Below are positions 41,489 through 50,575 of a stretch of 64,000 nucleotides of DNA, one piece after another (within the stretch, counting starts at the first letter, position 1; the number at the start of each line of letters is the position of its first letter). The stretch lies in the NCBI GenBank assembly GCA_050247235.1, contig JBFWUN010000004.1, forward strand, positions 61,596 through 125,595, in the 5' to 3' direction. The stretch comes from CAIKBL01 sp050247235. Its GTDB lineage: Bacteria; Pseudomonadota; Gammaproteobacteria; Ga0077536. Below the pieces are notes generated by a model. The model searched no databases. It saw only the letters and a list, made by a program, of their open reading frames with translations, and had not been told where the DNA came from. The position numbers and the translations under genes are program-made.

Positions 41489-42013
41489 ATGGCCGTTGAT
41501 CTTGAAGCCCTCCTTGAACGCGTCAGGACCCTCGAGGATCTCGAGGCGGTGCGCCATACGTGGCGTGACTACTGCCGGCGGCTGGACGCCGATGACTGGA
41601 CCGGGCTCGCCGATGTCTACACGCCGGACGGCACCCTGGAGATGGTGGGGCTGAACACGCTCGTGCCGGGAATCGATGGGCGCTACCAGGGCCGCGACGA
41701 CATCATCCGGCGTTTCTATATGCCAGCCATCGAGAGCGCGGCCAACATTTCCAAGGGACTGTTCGCCACCGGCCACCTGAGCACCAACATGCAGATCGAT
41801 CTCCAAGGCGACGAAGCCACGACGCTTGCGTACTTCTTCGAGATCGTCGCCAACGACACGGTGCTGATCGGCACCTACCAGCATCGCATGCAGCGGGATC
41901 CCGACCGCTGGCGCTTCCGGTTCCTGCGCATCTCCGTGCGTTACCACGCCCGGCTTGCCGTGAGTGGCGTCGGGGGACAATCGCTGCAGGAGATCCTCGC
42001 CAAGCCGGTCTGA
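41489..42013 (+). CDS. SnoaL-like / nuclear transport factor 2-fold protein
   Basis: A 174-residue cone-shaped NTF2-like protein. LERVRTLEDLEAVRHTWRDYCRRLDADDWTGLADVYTPDGTLEM (in parts) is the classic start of the family, and RYQGRDDIIRRFYMPAIES follows. Members are isomerases, dehydratases, ring-hydroxylating dioxygenase small subunits or cyclases. The ATG at 41489 follows CGGAGG. It is followed by an alpha/beta hydrolase 153 bases later on the same strand. Confidence 0.82.
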   Translation: MAVDLEALLERVRTLEDLEAVRHTWRDYCRRLDADDWTGLADVYTPDGTLEMVGLNTLVPGIDGRYQGRDDIIRRFYMPAIESAANISKGLFATGHLSTNMQIDLQGDEATTLAYFFEIVANDTVLIGTYQHRMQRDPDRWRFRFLRISVRYHARLAVSGVGGQSLQEILAKPV

Positions 42014-42166
42014 GCGCGGGCCGGCCGCGCGGATGGCCAGGCTTGCGGACGGCGTACCGCACATCCCGCGTTTTCATGGGGAACCGGAATCCGCCGACTC
42101 GCGCAGAGCGTCCGGCGGAGTATGCTCGCATCCCTGTAGCGCAATCATCGAGCGGAGGAACAGAAC

Positions 42167-43105
42167 ATGAATGACCAGCACGTCAACACCACGGCCGAGG
42201 TGCGGGTGACCAAGGTCAAGGTCCCGAGCGGTGGCCTGAACCTCGTGTGCGATCTGTACGAACCCGTCGGCACGCCCCCGGCGGCAGGTTATCCCGGGCT
42301 CGTGATCGGCCATGGCTTCAGCTTCATCAAGGAGGGCCTGGTCAACCAGGGACATTTCTTCGCGCGCCAGGGTTACGTCACGCTCGCGATCGACTACCGC
42401 ACGTTCGGCGAAAGCGAGGGTGAGCCGCGCGGGCAGCTGTTCCCGCTGAACGAAGTGGAGGATTACCGGAACTCGATCTCGTGGCTCGAGAATCGTGACA
42501 ACGTGGACGCCGCACGCATCGGCATCTGGGGCACGAGCTTCGGCGGCGCGGTGGTCATCTACACCGCGGCGATGGACACGCGCGTCAAGGCGGTGGTGTC
42601 GCAGGTGCCGGTGGTGAACGGCCGGGCGTGGCTGCGTTCGCTGCGTTCACCGGACCAGTGGGAGGAGCTGCTGGACGCGATCGTCGAGGATCGGCGGCGG
42701 CGCTTCCGGGGCGAGCCGAGCCGGCGCATCAAGGTCACCGGCATGGCGCGCCATGGCGACGAGGCCGTCATGCCGGCAGACAAGGAGATCAACGAGTTCC
42801 TGGACAACGCACGCAGTGCCCTGAAGACCTGGTGCGATACCTTGACCCTTGAGTCCGCGGAAAAGGTGATCGAGTTCGATCCGTCGAGCGTGATTCACCT
42901 GATCTCGCCGCGCCCGCTGCGCATCGTGACCGCCGCGGGATACGACATCATCCACCCGCTCGACCAGATCAACGATGCCTACCGCAAGGCGAACGAGCCC
43001 AAGGACCTGGTGCTGCTGCCGTTCCGCCAGCTCGACATGTACACGCAGCCCAAGCAGGACGTGGGACTGCAGCACGCGCTGGACTGGTTCGACCGCTGGC
43101 TCTGA
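42167..43105 (+). CDS. Alpha/beta hydrolase (dienelactone-hydrolase-like), paralogue of the 37573-38469 gene
   Basis: A 312-residue hydrolase. VIGHGFSFIKEGLVNQ is the oxyanion segment, GIWGTSFGGAVVIYTAA the nucleophile, and VVSQVPVV matches VVSQVPF of the paralogue. A lid insertion of about 60 charged residues lies between. The Asp of the triad fits GYDIIHP; the expected late His position reads QLDMYTQP, so the catalytic His is not obvious and activity should not be assumed. GGAGGAAC precedes the ATG. Confidence 0.8.
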   Translation: MNDQHVNTTAEVRVTKVKVPSGGLNLVCDLYEPVGTPPAAGYPGLVIGHGFSFIKEGLVNQGHFFARQGYVTLAIDYRTFGESEGEPRGQLFPLNEVEDYRNSISWLENRDNVDAARIGIWGTSFGGAVVIYTAAMDTRVKAVVSQVPVVNGRAWLRSLRSPDQWEELLDAIVEDRRRRFRGEPSRRIKVTGMARHGDEAVMPADKEINEFLDNARSALKTWCDTLTLESAEKVIEFDPSSVIHLISPRPLRIVTAAGYDIIHPLDQINDAYRKANEPKDLVLLPFRQLDMYTQPKQDVGLQHALDWFDRWL

Positions 43106-43111
43106 AAAAAA

Positions 43112-43283
43112 CGGGGACAGACCACGGTTTGTCCCCAAGGATCTGTCGTGTGCGCCAGGGACGCGAAATCGGGGACACGAAATCGGCAGAAATCGGGGTC
43201 ACAGAAATCGGGGTCAGACCACCATTTCAAACGAAATGGTGGTCTGACCCCGATTTCGGGCCTGCCCCCGATTTCGTGTCCCC
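43112..43283. repeat. Composite nested inverted-repeat element
   Basis: Three symmetric parts lie together after the hydrolase gene. GGGGACA/TGTCCCC frame 43113-43136. GGGGACACGAAATCGG at 43171-43186 pairs with 43268-43283. Inside is a perfect 25-bp stem (43204-43228 with 43233-43257, loop AAAC) carrying the GGGGTCAGA core also seen in the 64-bp palindrome. Extra AAATCGGGG half-copies lie between. This looks like several nested insertions of the same repeat family. Confidence 0.88.
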
Positions 43284-43383
43284 GGCGAATGACGAGCAGT
43301 GATGTAGCGAATTCCAAGCCTGATCTTTAGGATCGCGCTCCGTCTCCCCGGATCCGCGCCGCCCGCGCGGCGGTGCTTCGTCA

Positions 43384-43974
43384 ATGCCCAGACGCAAACA
43401 GGGCGTGCGACCATGGCTCGCGCTGGTCGCCGCCGCGCTGCTCACGGCCTGCGCCGCGCCGGTGCTGCTGATGCCGTCGTCCGGGCAGCTGATGTGGGCG
43501 CTGCTGAAGCCGCTGGTCGGTTTCGATCCGAATGCCGTAAACCTGTTCGAACAACCCATCGTCAAGCAGCGGATGACCGCATTGCTCGGCGAACGCTACA
43601 CCCCCGTGCTGACCCTGCTGCGCACCGCGAACGAACTGCGCCAGGAGGGGCCGCTGTTCTTCCTGGTCTCGCGCTACACGCCGATCCCGGAGATCGCCGA
43701 AGGGGCGGGCCTGGTGTGGAATGCGGACACCAATCAGCTCGCCGCCGTGCTCCGGCAAGGCAACGTGGCGGAGGTGTTCGCCGAGAAGGTGCAGCGCGCC
43801 GTGATCGAGGACGCGCAGGCGGCGGTGCAGGAGGCGGTGGTCACCGCCCCCGTGTGGCCGGCGGCGCTGAAACCGTGGGTGGAGGCAGCTACGGTGATCG
43901 GCGGCGGCGCATTGCAGGAATCGCTGCGTATGCCCGCGCCGGCTGCAGATCAGGATGGCGGATCCGGCTCGTAG
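43384..43974 (+). CDS. Putative lipoprotein of unknown function
   Basis: A 196-residue protein with a lipoprotein signal peptide: basic start, hydrophobic WLALVAAALL and lipobox LTAC with Cys23 as acylation site. The mature part has hydrophobic helices (SSGQLMWALLKPLVG) and no domain I recognise. The residue after Cys is Ala, so outer-membrane sorting is expected. Its 3' end overlaps the convergent DUF2130 gene by 25 bases. Confidence 0.68.
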   Translation: MPRRKQGVRPWLALVAAALLTACAAPVLLMPSSGQLMWALLKPLVGFDPNAVNLFEQPIVKQRMTALLGERYTPVLTLLRTANELRQEGPLFFLVSRYTPIPEIAEGAGLVWNADTNQLAAVLRQGNVAEVFAEKVQRAVIEDAQAAVQEAVVTAPVWPAALKPWVEAATVIGGGALQESLRMPAPAADQDGGSGS

Positions 43975-45236
43975 CCCAGGGCCGGATAATCCAGTCCTTC
44001 GATCTCCTGCAGGGACTTGCCGGCGATGCCCTGCAGGTCGCCGTACATGCCGACGGTCGCGTTCATCACCCGTTCGATCTGGGCTTCGCGCTTGGCCCAC
44101 TGCTTCAACGTGGCCTTGCGTTCGCGGTCGAGATCGTCGCGCAAGCCCGAGAACGCCTCCACGATGGCTTCCACCCGGTGGCGGAAGCGCGGGCCGATGA
44201 GATACGCGTATACGAGCTCGGTCTTGGTCTGCAGACCTTCGGCCTGCTGGCGGGTCATCGCAACCTGCAGCAGCGTGCCGCGCAGCGCGGCCGCGAGCGG
44301 CAGCGCGTAGCGTGGGCTGGTCACCCACACGCCGTCCACCACGTCGAACGACTCCACGCCCCTGGGCAGCGCGTGGCTGACGATCACCGCAACCTCGGCC
44401 TTGGCGTTCCGCTGGTCCTCGCGCAGCTTCACGAGCCAGCCGTCGTTCCAGTGCCGCGTGCGCTTGGCCTCCCACAGGATCTCGCCACCCACCTGTCCGC
44501 CCGGGCTGCGCACCTGCTGCAGCAGGTCGGCACCGCTCTCGCCCTTGGCGACGGGTTCGAGGAGGTCGTGCGGAAACTTCGCGCGCAGCAGGCTTTCGAG
44601 TTCCAGTTCCTGCACTTCGCCCTGCAGCTGCTGTGAGCCCTGGTCCGCCTTGCGCTTGAGTTCCTCGATCGTCTGCTGCATGGACTGGATGGTCTGGTCC
44701 TTCTCGGCGACCTTCAGTCGCAACGCCTCTTCGGCCTGCTGGAGTGACTGTGCCCGCACCGCCCCGAGGCTCTCCTGGACCCGCTTCTCGACCGTCAGTT
44801 CGAGTTCCCGCTGCGCGTCTTCGAGCTCGCGCTGCTGGCGCAGCAGCGCCGCCTGCGTGGCCTGGGCTTCGGCGAGCTTGGTGTCCCGCACCTTCAGCAC
44901 CTCCTGCAGATCCTGGACCTCGCGGGTCCGCGTCTGCAGCTCGGCGTCGAACGCCAGCCGCGCCTTGCGGGCTTCCTCTTCGGCGAGCGCGACGCGCGCG
45001 GTGGCGACTTCCTGTGCCACCTGTTCCGCGACGGACTGCGCCATCGCCAGCCGGGCGGCGTCGAGTTCGCGTTCGCGGACGCGCAGCGCGTCTGTGCGCG
45101 CGGCGGTTTCGGCGTCCTTGCGCGCGAGGCGCGCCTCGTACTCGCGGCGCGTGGCTTCCACGAGCGGCGCTGCCAGCGATTCCGTCAACCGGATCTCGGT
45201 GTGGCAATGCGGGCAGACCAGCGTGGGATCCGACAT
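43950..45236 (-). CDS. DUF2130 coiled-coil protein
   Basis: A 428-residue protein. The N-terminus has a CPHCHTEI zinc-ribbon-like pair, followed by about 200 residues of charged heptads, a long coiled coil (for example ARKARLAFDAELQTRTREVQ). The C-terminal DUF2130 domain begins near LLRAKFPHDLLEPVAKGESGADLLQQV and includes GGEILWEAKRT, VIVSHALPRGVESF and YAYLIGPRFRHRVEAI. The C-terminal region has a nuclease-like (PD-D/ExK-type) look in EILWEAKR, but activity is not proven. Confidence 0.85.
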   Translation of the reverse strand: MSDPTLVCPHCHTEIRLTESLAAPLVEATRREYEARLARKDAETAARTDALRVRERELDAARLAMAQSVAEQVAQEVATARVALAEEEARKARLAFDAELQTRTREVQDLQEVLKVRDTKLAEAQATQAALLRQQRELEDAQRELELTVEKRVQESLGAVRAQSLQQAEEALRLKVAEKDQTIQSMQQTIEELKRKADQGSQQLQGEVQELELESLLRAKFPHDLLEPVAKGESGADLLQQVRSPGGQVGGEILWEAKRTRHWNDGWLVKLREDQRNAKAEVAVIVSHALPRGVESFDVVDGVWVTSPRYALPLAAALRGTLLQVAMTRQQAEGLQTKTELVYAYLIGPRFRHRVEAIVEAFSGLRDDLDRERKATLKQWAKREAQIERVMNATVGMYGDLQGIAGKSLQEIEGLDYPALGYEPDPPS

Positions 45237-45246
45237 GGAGGTTTCC

Positions 45247-46191
45247 TCAGTGCGCGGCCGCGCGCGCGAACGGCCGGTGCGCCACCACGATCAGCGCACC
45301 GACAAGAATGCCGAACACCGCCGCACCCGCGGCGTGCGCCAGCCACCCGATGATCCCGGGCCATACCGGGGTGGCCGCGCGCGCGGCCGCGGCGGCGTGG
45401 TCCACCCAGGCCGGGAACGGCGTCAGGTGGTACGCGTGCAGGCCATGCAGCAGGATACCGCCGCCCACCCAGATCATCGCCGCGATGCCGACGGTGGACA
45501 GGCCGGCCAGCACCTTCGGCATCGCATGCACGAGCCCGCGACCGAGCGCCTGTGACGCGCCGTCCCGCCGGCGCGCGAGGTGCAGGCCGATGTCGTCCAT
45601 CTTGACGATGAGGCCGACCGCCCCGTAGACGCCCACCGTGATCACCACGGCGACAATCGCGAGGATCGCCGCCTGCGAGGCCACCGGTTCGCCGGCCACC
45701 TCGTTCAGCGCGATCACCATGATCTCCGTGGACAGGATGAAGTCCGTACGCACGGCGCCGGTCACCATGTGAGCCTCGTGCTCGGCGCTCGAGAGTGCGG
45801 CCGCTTCTTCCGCGAGCGTGGCGTGTCCGCCGTGCAGGCCGAGCGCCTCCAGCAGTTTTTCCGCGCCTTCAAAGCAGAGGTAGCTGCCGCCGAGCATCAG
45901 GATGGGGGTGATCGCCCACGGCAGGAGCGCACTCAGCAGCAGCGCCACCGGCAGGATGAACAGCAGCTTGTTGCGCAAGGAACCACGTGCAATGCGCAGG
46001 ATGACCGGCAGCTCCCGGTCCGGGGTGAAGTCCGTGACGTAGCGCGGCGTCACCGCGGCATCGTCGATGACCACCCCCGCCGCCTTGGCCCCGGCGCGCC
46101 CGGCCGCGGCGCCGACATCATCGACCGACGCGGCGGCCAGTTTCGCGATCATCGCGATGTCATCGAGCAGGGCGGCGAGTCCGGAGGCCAT
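45247..46191 (-). CDS. DUF808 family inner-membrane protein (YedI-like)
   Basis: A 314-residue membrane protein. The conserved start MASGLAALLDDIAMIAKLAAASVDDVGAAAGRAG (in parts) is diagnostic for DUF808/YedI. At least six hydrophobic helices follow (LLFILPVALLLSALLPW, AITPILMLGGSYLCF, AILAIVAVVITVGVYGAVGLIV and others). Function is unknown. It lies ten bases upstream of the DUF2130 start on the same strand, so the pair may be cotranscribed. Confidence 0.88.
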   Translation of the reverse strand: MASGLAALLDDIAMIAKLAAASVDDVGAAAGRAGAKAAGVVIDDAAVTPRYVTDFTPDRELPVILRIARGSLRNKLLFILPVALLLSALLPWAITPILMLGGSYLCFEGAEKLLEALGLHGGHATLAEEAAALSSAEHEAHMVTGAVRTDFILSTEIMVIALNEVAGEPVASQAAILAIVAVVITVGVYGAVGLIVKMDDIGLHLARRRDGASQALGRGLVHAMPKVLAGLSTVGIAAMIWVGGGILLHGLHAYHLTPFPAWVDHAAAAARAATPVWPGIIGWLAHAAGAAVFGILVGALIVVAHRPFARAAAH

Positions 46192-46399
46192 GGGTGATAC
46201 CGGGGAAGGAGGCGCCGAGAGAATGCCTTGGGGTGTGCGAGGTGTCGAGTGGGATTGGCGGCGCGGTTCCGGTCCGTCCTGATCTAACCCGCATACCGGA
46301 AAGGGCGTCTGGAAACCCGGGGCGATGCGACACTCTGGCCGAACGTAATACGCGTGGAGGTCCCGCGTTGGATGCGTCCGCTGTCAGTACCGCCCGAGG

Positions 46400-47698
46400 T
46401 CAGTCGCGCGGGCGGAGTTCCTCGAGGCGGCGTTTCGCGTCGGCGGCGTTCGGCGCGTTCGGCGCGAGCGTCAACGCCTTGTCGAACATCTCCGCCGCAC
46501 GTTGCGGTTGCGACCGTTCGCTATAAACCACGCCCAGGTGGTAATGCGAGTCCGCATACTCCGGGGCCTGGCGAACCGCGTTCTCCAACGTGTCGGCCGC
46601 GCCCGCGAGATCACCGCGTGCGCGTTGCACCCAACCGAGCGTATCGAGAAACAAGGCCTGGTCGGGCGCGAGCTCGTTGGCCTTGGTCGCCCACTTCAGG
46701 GCATCGTCCAGTTGCGTGTTCTGCTCGACCGCTATCCACGCCAGGTTGTTGTAAGAAGGCGCGTGCTTGGGATTGATTGCGAGTACGGCGAGATACGCTT
46801 CCTGCGCTGCCTGCGGTTTGTTCATCTGCTGCAGCGTCATTGCCCTTGCCAGCAGTGCATCAACATTCTTTTGTTCGAGCCGGAGCGCATGGTCGAAATC
46901 GGCAAGCGCCTTGGCTTGTTCGCCGGCAGCGCCGTGGACATGACCACGTTCAACGAAGAGTTGCGCTGCGTCCGGCTGCCGCTTAATCGCCTCACCGTAG
47001 GCCGACAGCGCTTCTTGAGCACGCTGTTGCGCGAGATGCACTTGCGCGATGCCGCGGAGCGGCAGGGCGTTGGAGGGGTCGAGTCGGGCAGACTCCCGCA
47101 GTGCCTCGATGGCCTCGCCCGGTTTGCCCGCGCGTGCGAGCGCAATGCCGAGGCCGAATCGCGCCCCGGCGTGCTCCGGATCCAGGCGCGCGGCCGCGCG
47201 ATATGCATCGATCGCCTGCTGCGGCTTGTTCAGCTGGTTCAGTGAAAGTTCCCCGAGGTCAACCCGTGGCAGGAACGCATCCGGATGATTCTTCGCCGCA
47301 GCCTTGAGCAAGGCTTCAGCCTTGCCGAATTCGCGACGCGCGTAGTGGTATCGCGCCCAAGCAATGTCGATTTCGACGCCCTTGGGGTTGATTTCGTGTG
47401 CCCGGTCCAGCCATTTCCTGACGTCATCATCCCGGCCGCGCCGCAGCGCGACGTCGGCGAGACTCATCGCCGCGACCTGCAGCTTGGGATCGGCCTCCAG
47501 CGCTTCCTTGAATGCGCGCTCGGCCCCATCCAGATCGTTGCCGTTCAGCGCCTCCAGGCCTCGTCCGAATGCGGCGAGCGCGGGATTCGAAGCCGTGGAC
47601 TCCGTCGGGGTCATCCCGGAGGTCAGCGGAAGTGCGAGCGGCTCGCGACCCACATACGCGAACAGAAGCGCGGCCGATAGCAGCAGGGCCTTGTACAT
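46400..47698 (-). CDS. Exported tetratricopeptide-repeat protein
   Basis: A 432-residue protein with a short signal-like segment (MYKALLLSAALLFAYVG) and then almost continuous TPRs from about residue 40 to the end (for example NPALAAFGRGLEALNGNDLDGAERAF in parts, AGARFGLGIALARAGKPGEAIEAL, DALLARAMTLQQMNKPQAA). The start at 47698 is preferred over the frame's first ATG at 47731 because it begins the signal segment. TPR proteins of this type often accompany PEP-CTERM/exopolysaccharide systems, and a PEP-CTERM gene lies directly upstream. Confidence 0.78.
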   Translation of the reverse strand: MYKALLLSAALLFAYVGREPLALPLTSGMTPTESTASNPALAAFGRGLEALNGNDLDGAERAFKEALEADPKLQVAAMSLADVALRRGRDDDVRKWLDRAHEINPKGVEIDIAWARYHYARREFGKAEALLKAAAKNHPDAFLPRVDLGELSLNQLNKPQQAIDAYRAAARLDPEHAGARFGLGIALARAGKPGEAIEALRESARLDPSNALPLRGIAQVHLAQQRAQEALSAYGEAIKRQPDAAQLFVERGHVHGAAGEQAKALADFDHALRLEQKNVDALLARAMTLQQMNKPQAAQEAYLAVLAINPKHAPSYNNLAWIAVEQNTQLDDALKWATKANELAPDQALFLDTLGWVQRARGDLAGAADTLENAVRQAPEYADSHYHLGVVYSERSQPQRAAEMFDKALTLAPNAPNAADAKRRLEELRPRD

Positions 47699-47794
47699 GC
47701 AGCGTTCCCTACGAGGAATGGAGGTTGCCATTATGGCGGAAAGCGGGAAGCGGGATGAGCGCGGAGACCCGCACAGCGACGCATCGAGGGAGAA

Positions 47795-47822
47795 CCCCTT
47801 CCGGCAGGCGCCGGAAGGGGTG
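47795..47822 (-). terminator. Terminator-like hairpin after the PEP-CTERM gene
   Basis: A perfect 12-bp stem (ACCCCTTCCGGC pairing with GCCGGAAGGGGT, four-base loop) lies 15 bases past the PEP-CTERM stop, followed on the minus strand by a short pyrimidine tract (TTCTCCCTC). It should separate that gene from the TPR gene. Confidence 0.65.
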
Positions 47823-47837
47823 AGAGGCAGCGTACCC

Positions 47838-48800
47838 TCAGACCACCTTGCGGCGGCGGAGTCCTGACAACGCGACCAAGCCGAGGCCCAGCAGCGCGGT
47901 GGATGCCGGCTCTGGCACGGTCACGGGCGGACGCACCGGCGGCAGGCCCAGGCCCACGAACCCGTAGCCGAACGCCGGAGCGCGCTCACCATCCACAGTC
48001 GAGATCCGGTTACCCGTCGTATAGGAGAAGGCTTCGACGCCTGAGTCGAGAAGCGCGTCCAGAAGACCGGTGACAGTAGTATCTGCACCGATGAACGTCG
48101 TGAAATCCACCGACGCCCCGGCCGCCAGATCATCGAACTTGAAGACCCAGTAACCACCCTTGTCGCCGATTGAATCGGTGACGTTAATGTTCTGTTCCTG
48201 GGTTGGCAGAATGTACGGGTCAGATCCGGCGAAGGGATTGGTCGACGTATGCAGCACCTTACCGCCCGGCCCCGTCGGGGTACCCCCAAAGACCGTCGTG
48301 AAGTTGTCACCGAAGAACCCCGGTGCAACGTCCCAATCCAGCACGCGGGAATAACGCACGTCCGTCGCCGTGGCCGCCGTCGTGTTCTTCATCGAGACGT
48401 CCACCCGGAAGAGCTTGCCGCCCGCCGCGGAGGAGTACTTGTGGGTGACCTCCAGGCCGTTGGTCATTGTCACGACGGAGGACGAACTCAGGTCGGAACC
48501 CGAAGAATCAGTCGTCGTCAGCAGGGCGGTCGAGATACCCGAGCCGCCGCCTCCGTAGACGGAGCCGGCAGATCCGTTAATGGCGGCTCCCCAGCCTTCG
48601 CAGAGGCAGCCGCGGATAATCGCGTCACCGTCCGGTCCGTCAAAACCGACACCAAGGGCACCGAGGCCCGCGTTGTCGAACACGCCCATTCGCACCAAGC
48701 CGGTATCAAGTACCGCCGGAGCACCGAATGCCATCGGTGCGCCGAGCATCGCGACGCTACCGACCAGCGCCGCAACCGTCGGTTTGAGTTCAAATTTCAT
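47838..48800 (-). CDS. PEP-CTERM sorting-domain protein
   Basis: A 320-residue secreted protein. Signal peptide (VAALVGSVAMLGAPMAFG), a Gly/Ser/Thr/Asp-rich beta-type body, and a C-terminal PEP-CTERM signal: VPEPAS at residues 295-300, a hydrophobic helix LLGLGLVALSGL and a final RRRK cluster. Exosortase cleaves such signals and releases or anchors the protein at the surface, often in exopolysaccharide-producing bacteria. No exosortase gene is in the window. AAGGAG precedes the ATG closely. Confidence 0.9.
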   Translation of the reverse strand: MKFELKPTVAALVGSVAMLGAPMAFGAPAVLDTGLVRMGVFDNAGLGALGVGFDGPDGDAIIRGCLCEGWGAAINGSAGSVYGGGGSGISTALLTTTDSSGSDLSSSSVVTMTNGLEVTHKYSSAAGGKLFRVDVSMKNTTAATATDVRYSRVLDWDVAPGFFGDNFTTVFGGTPTGPGGKVLHTSTNPFAGSDPYILPTQEQNINVTDSIGDKGGYWVFKFDDLAAGASVDFTTFIGADTTVTGLLDALLDSGVEAFSYTTGNRISTVDGERAPAFGYGFVGLGLPPVRPPVTVPEPASTALLGLGLVALSGLRRRKVV

Positions 48801-49603
48801 AATGTCTCCTTAGGTCGAGCAACGCTGGACGTTCTCGTCCTCGAGCGCGTTCTCGCTGCGGCTGATGTTGGTCAGCCTCGTCTAACACAACGACCCCGAT
48901 TCGAACGCTTCACGCAGCCGCACGGCGATCCTTCATGTATCGCCGGCACTGTCGATTCGTGCGTTCGACAAACTCGGCATGTTATGTGCAGAAATCGTGC
49001 CTATCCAGAAACTACTCGAAACAACAATATCTTATGAGTTGTGGCCGATGACTTCGGGGTCGCCGATGTAAATTCTTTGGACATGATCCCGAAGCTCAGA
49101 TCGCGGAGTATTGCCGAGCTTGCGCGAAGAATTCCGGCACTGGCAACGAGGCGGGCACCCATAAAGTCGTGTCCGAAAATGCCGGGGAGATGCGTCCCTT
49201 GAACGGCGTCCTCGGGCCAAATCCATAGAGGTATTAAGGAGATAGCACGGACACAAAATCCGCCCGCGGGCCGGCAAGCGCACGCTCGCGGCCACGATAT
49301 CCAAGGGGCGTACGTGTCTCGCTTGTAGGCATCCGCCGACAAGTAGTCACAAAAGTGACGTGTCCATATTTTTTACGCGCGACCTCAGGCGACGTCCACC
49401 ATGTCCGTTACTCGCGCGACCTCCGCATATAAATCCAAAAATGGGACATCTCGCATTTCGGGAAGAAGGGAATGTCGAGTGTTCCATCCGAAGTATCCAC
49501 GCAAACCCATTCGCGTCGGTCGCGACGGTGTCACCCGTCCAAAACCATCGTCCGGAGAGACGCTAGAATCGGGTTCCCCACACCGGATTCCGGAGGACGC
49601 CCG
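48801..49603. other. 803-base gene-poor gap with repeat remnants
   Basis: I found no credible gene here. The part next to 48801 is the leader and presumed promoter of the PEP-CTERM gene. The stretch around 49010-49080 is clearly less GC-rich than the rest of the window. AAAAGTGACGTGTCC (from 49351) and GGGACATCTCGCATTT (49443-49458) are degenerate copies of the arms of the 36610-36691 element, in reversed order. GCGCGACCTC occurs twice (49377 and 49413). A 113-codon minus-strand frame at 49001-49342 has no recognisable features. Confidence 0.5.
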
Positions 49604-50575
49604 ATGACCCCCAAGATCTCCTGCGCGTTTGCCACTTCGCTCGACAGCCACGAGCACGCCCGCATCGCCGAGTCCCTCGGCTACAGCCGCGCATGGTTCT
49701 ACGATTCCCCGGCGCTCTACCCGGACGTCTGGGTGCAGCTCTGCCGCGCGGCGGACCGCACGCAGCGCATCGGGCTCGGGACCGGGGTGATCGTGCCGCA
49801 TCTGCGGCACCCGATGACGACCGCAGCCGCCATCGCGACCCTGGTGTCCGCCGCGGGCCAGTCACGCGTGATGGTAGGTATCGGCTCCGGCTTCACGGGT
49901 TGCGTCAGCATGGGGCGTCGTCCGCTCAAGTGGAGTTACGTCGCTGACTACATCCGCGCACTGCGCGCACTGCTGCATGGTGAGGAGATTGAATGGGAGG
50001 GCGGTGTCGCGCGCATGCTGCATTGGCCGGGCTTCGGCGCGGCGCGGCCGATCGACGTGCCGTTCGTGATCGCGGCCGCCGGTCCCAAGGGCGTGGCGGT
50101 GGCGCGCGAACTGGGGCAGGGCGTGCTCGGGGCGTTCGAGCCCATCCAGGGCTTCGACTGGAGCGTGGTGCTGATCCTTGGCACGGTACTGGCGGCCGGC
50201 GAGTCGGCCGGCTCGTCGCGCGCACTTGCCGCGGCAGGCCACGGCGGGTCAGTGATGTTCCACTACATGCTCGAGCACGGCATGCTGGATCGCATTCCCG
50301 AAGGCGCCGCGTGGCAGCAGGCCTATGCGCAGGTGCCGGCGCGCACGCGGCACCTGGCGATGCATGACGGCCATCTCGTGGGGGTCAACCCGACTGATCA
50401 GCCGTACATCACGGGTGACTTGCTGTCGACGTACGGACTGGCCGCGGACCACGCCGCGTGGCGTGACCGCGTGCAGGCACTGGTTGCGGCCGGCGCGACC
50501 GAAATTGCCTACCAGCCGGCCGGGCCCGACATTCCGCGGGAACTGGCGGCGTTTGCAAAAGCCGCGGGGCTCTAA
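49604..50575 (+). CDS. LLM-class oxidoreductase (F420/FMN type)
   Basis: A 323-residue luciferase-like TIM-barrel. KISCAFATSLDSHEHARIAESLGYSRAWFYDSPAL (in parts) and QRIGLGTGVIVPHLRHPMTTAAAIATL are typical of F420-dependent LLM proteins such as 5,10-methylene-H4MPT reductase relatives. The C-terminal part is variable. The ATG follows CGGAGG. The stop overlaps the convergent metalloprotease stop by four bases. F420 versus FMN use cannot be read from sequence alone. Confidence 0.85.
   Translation: MTPKISCAFATSLDSHEHARIAESLGYSRAWFYDSPALYPDVWVQLCRAADRTQRIGLGTGVIVPHLRHPMTTAAAIATLVSAAGQSRVMVGIGSGFTGCVSMGRRPLKWSYVADYIRALRALLHGEEIEWEGGVARMLHWPGFGAARPIDVPFVIAAAGPKGVAVARELGQGVLGAFEPIQGFDWSVVLILGTVLAAGESAGSSRALAAAGHGGSVMFHYMLEHGMLDRIPEGAAWQQAYAQVPARTRHLAMHDGHLVGVNPTDQPYITGDLLSTYGLAADHAAWRDRVQALVAAGATEIAYQPAGPDIPRELAAFAKAAGL

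Noticed and set aside
41147..42064. N-terminal extension of the TonB receptor to 996 residues
   Set aside because: The extension shows no similarity to receptors, overlaps the SnoaL gene on the other strand, and a normal signal peptide begins at 41146.
36610..43283. CRISPR array
   Set aside because: The repeats are palindromic elements at irregular distances, not regularly spaced direct repeats, and no cas genes are present.
43381..45207. 608-codon minus-strand frame
   Set aside because: It is a shifted frame of the DUF2130 coiled-coil gene and the lipoprotein gene, rich in Arg, Gly and Ala with no domain.
49001..49342. 113-codon minus-strand frame in the gene-poor gap
   Set aside because: No ribosome site, no recognised motif, and it lies in a region with repeat remnants.
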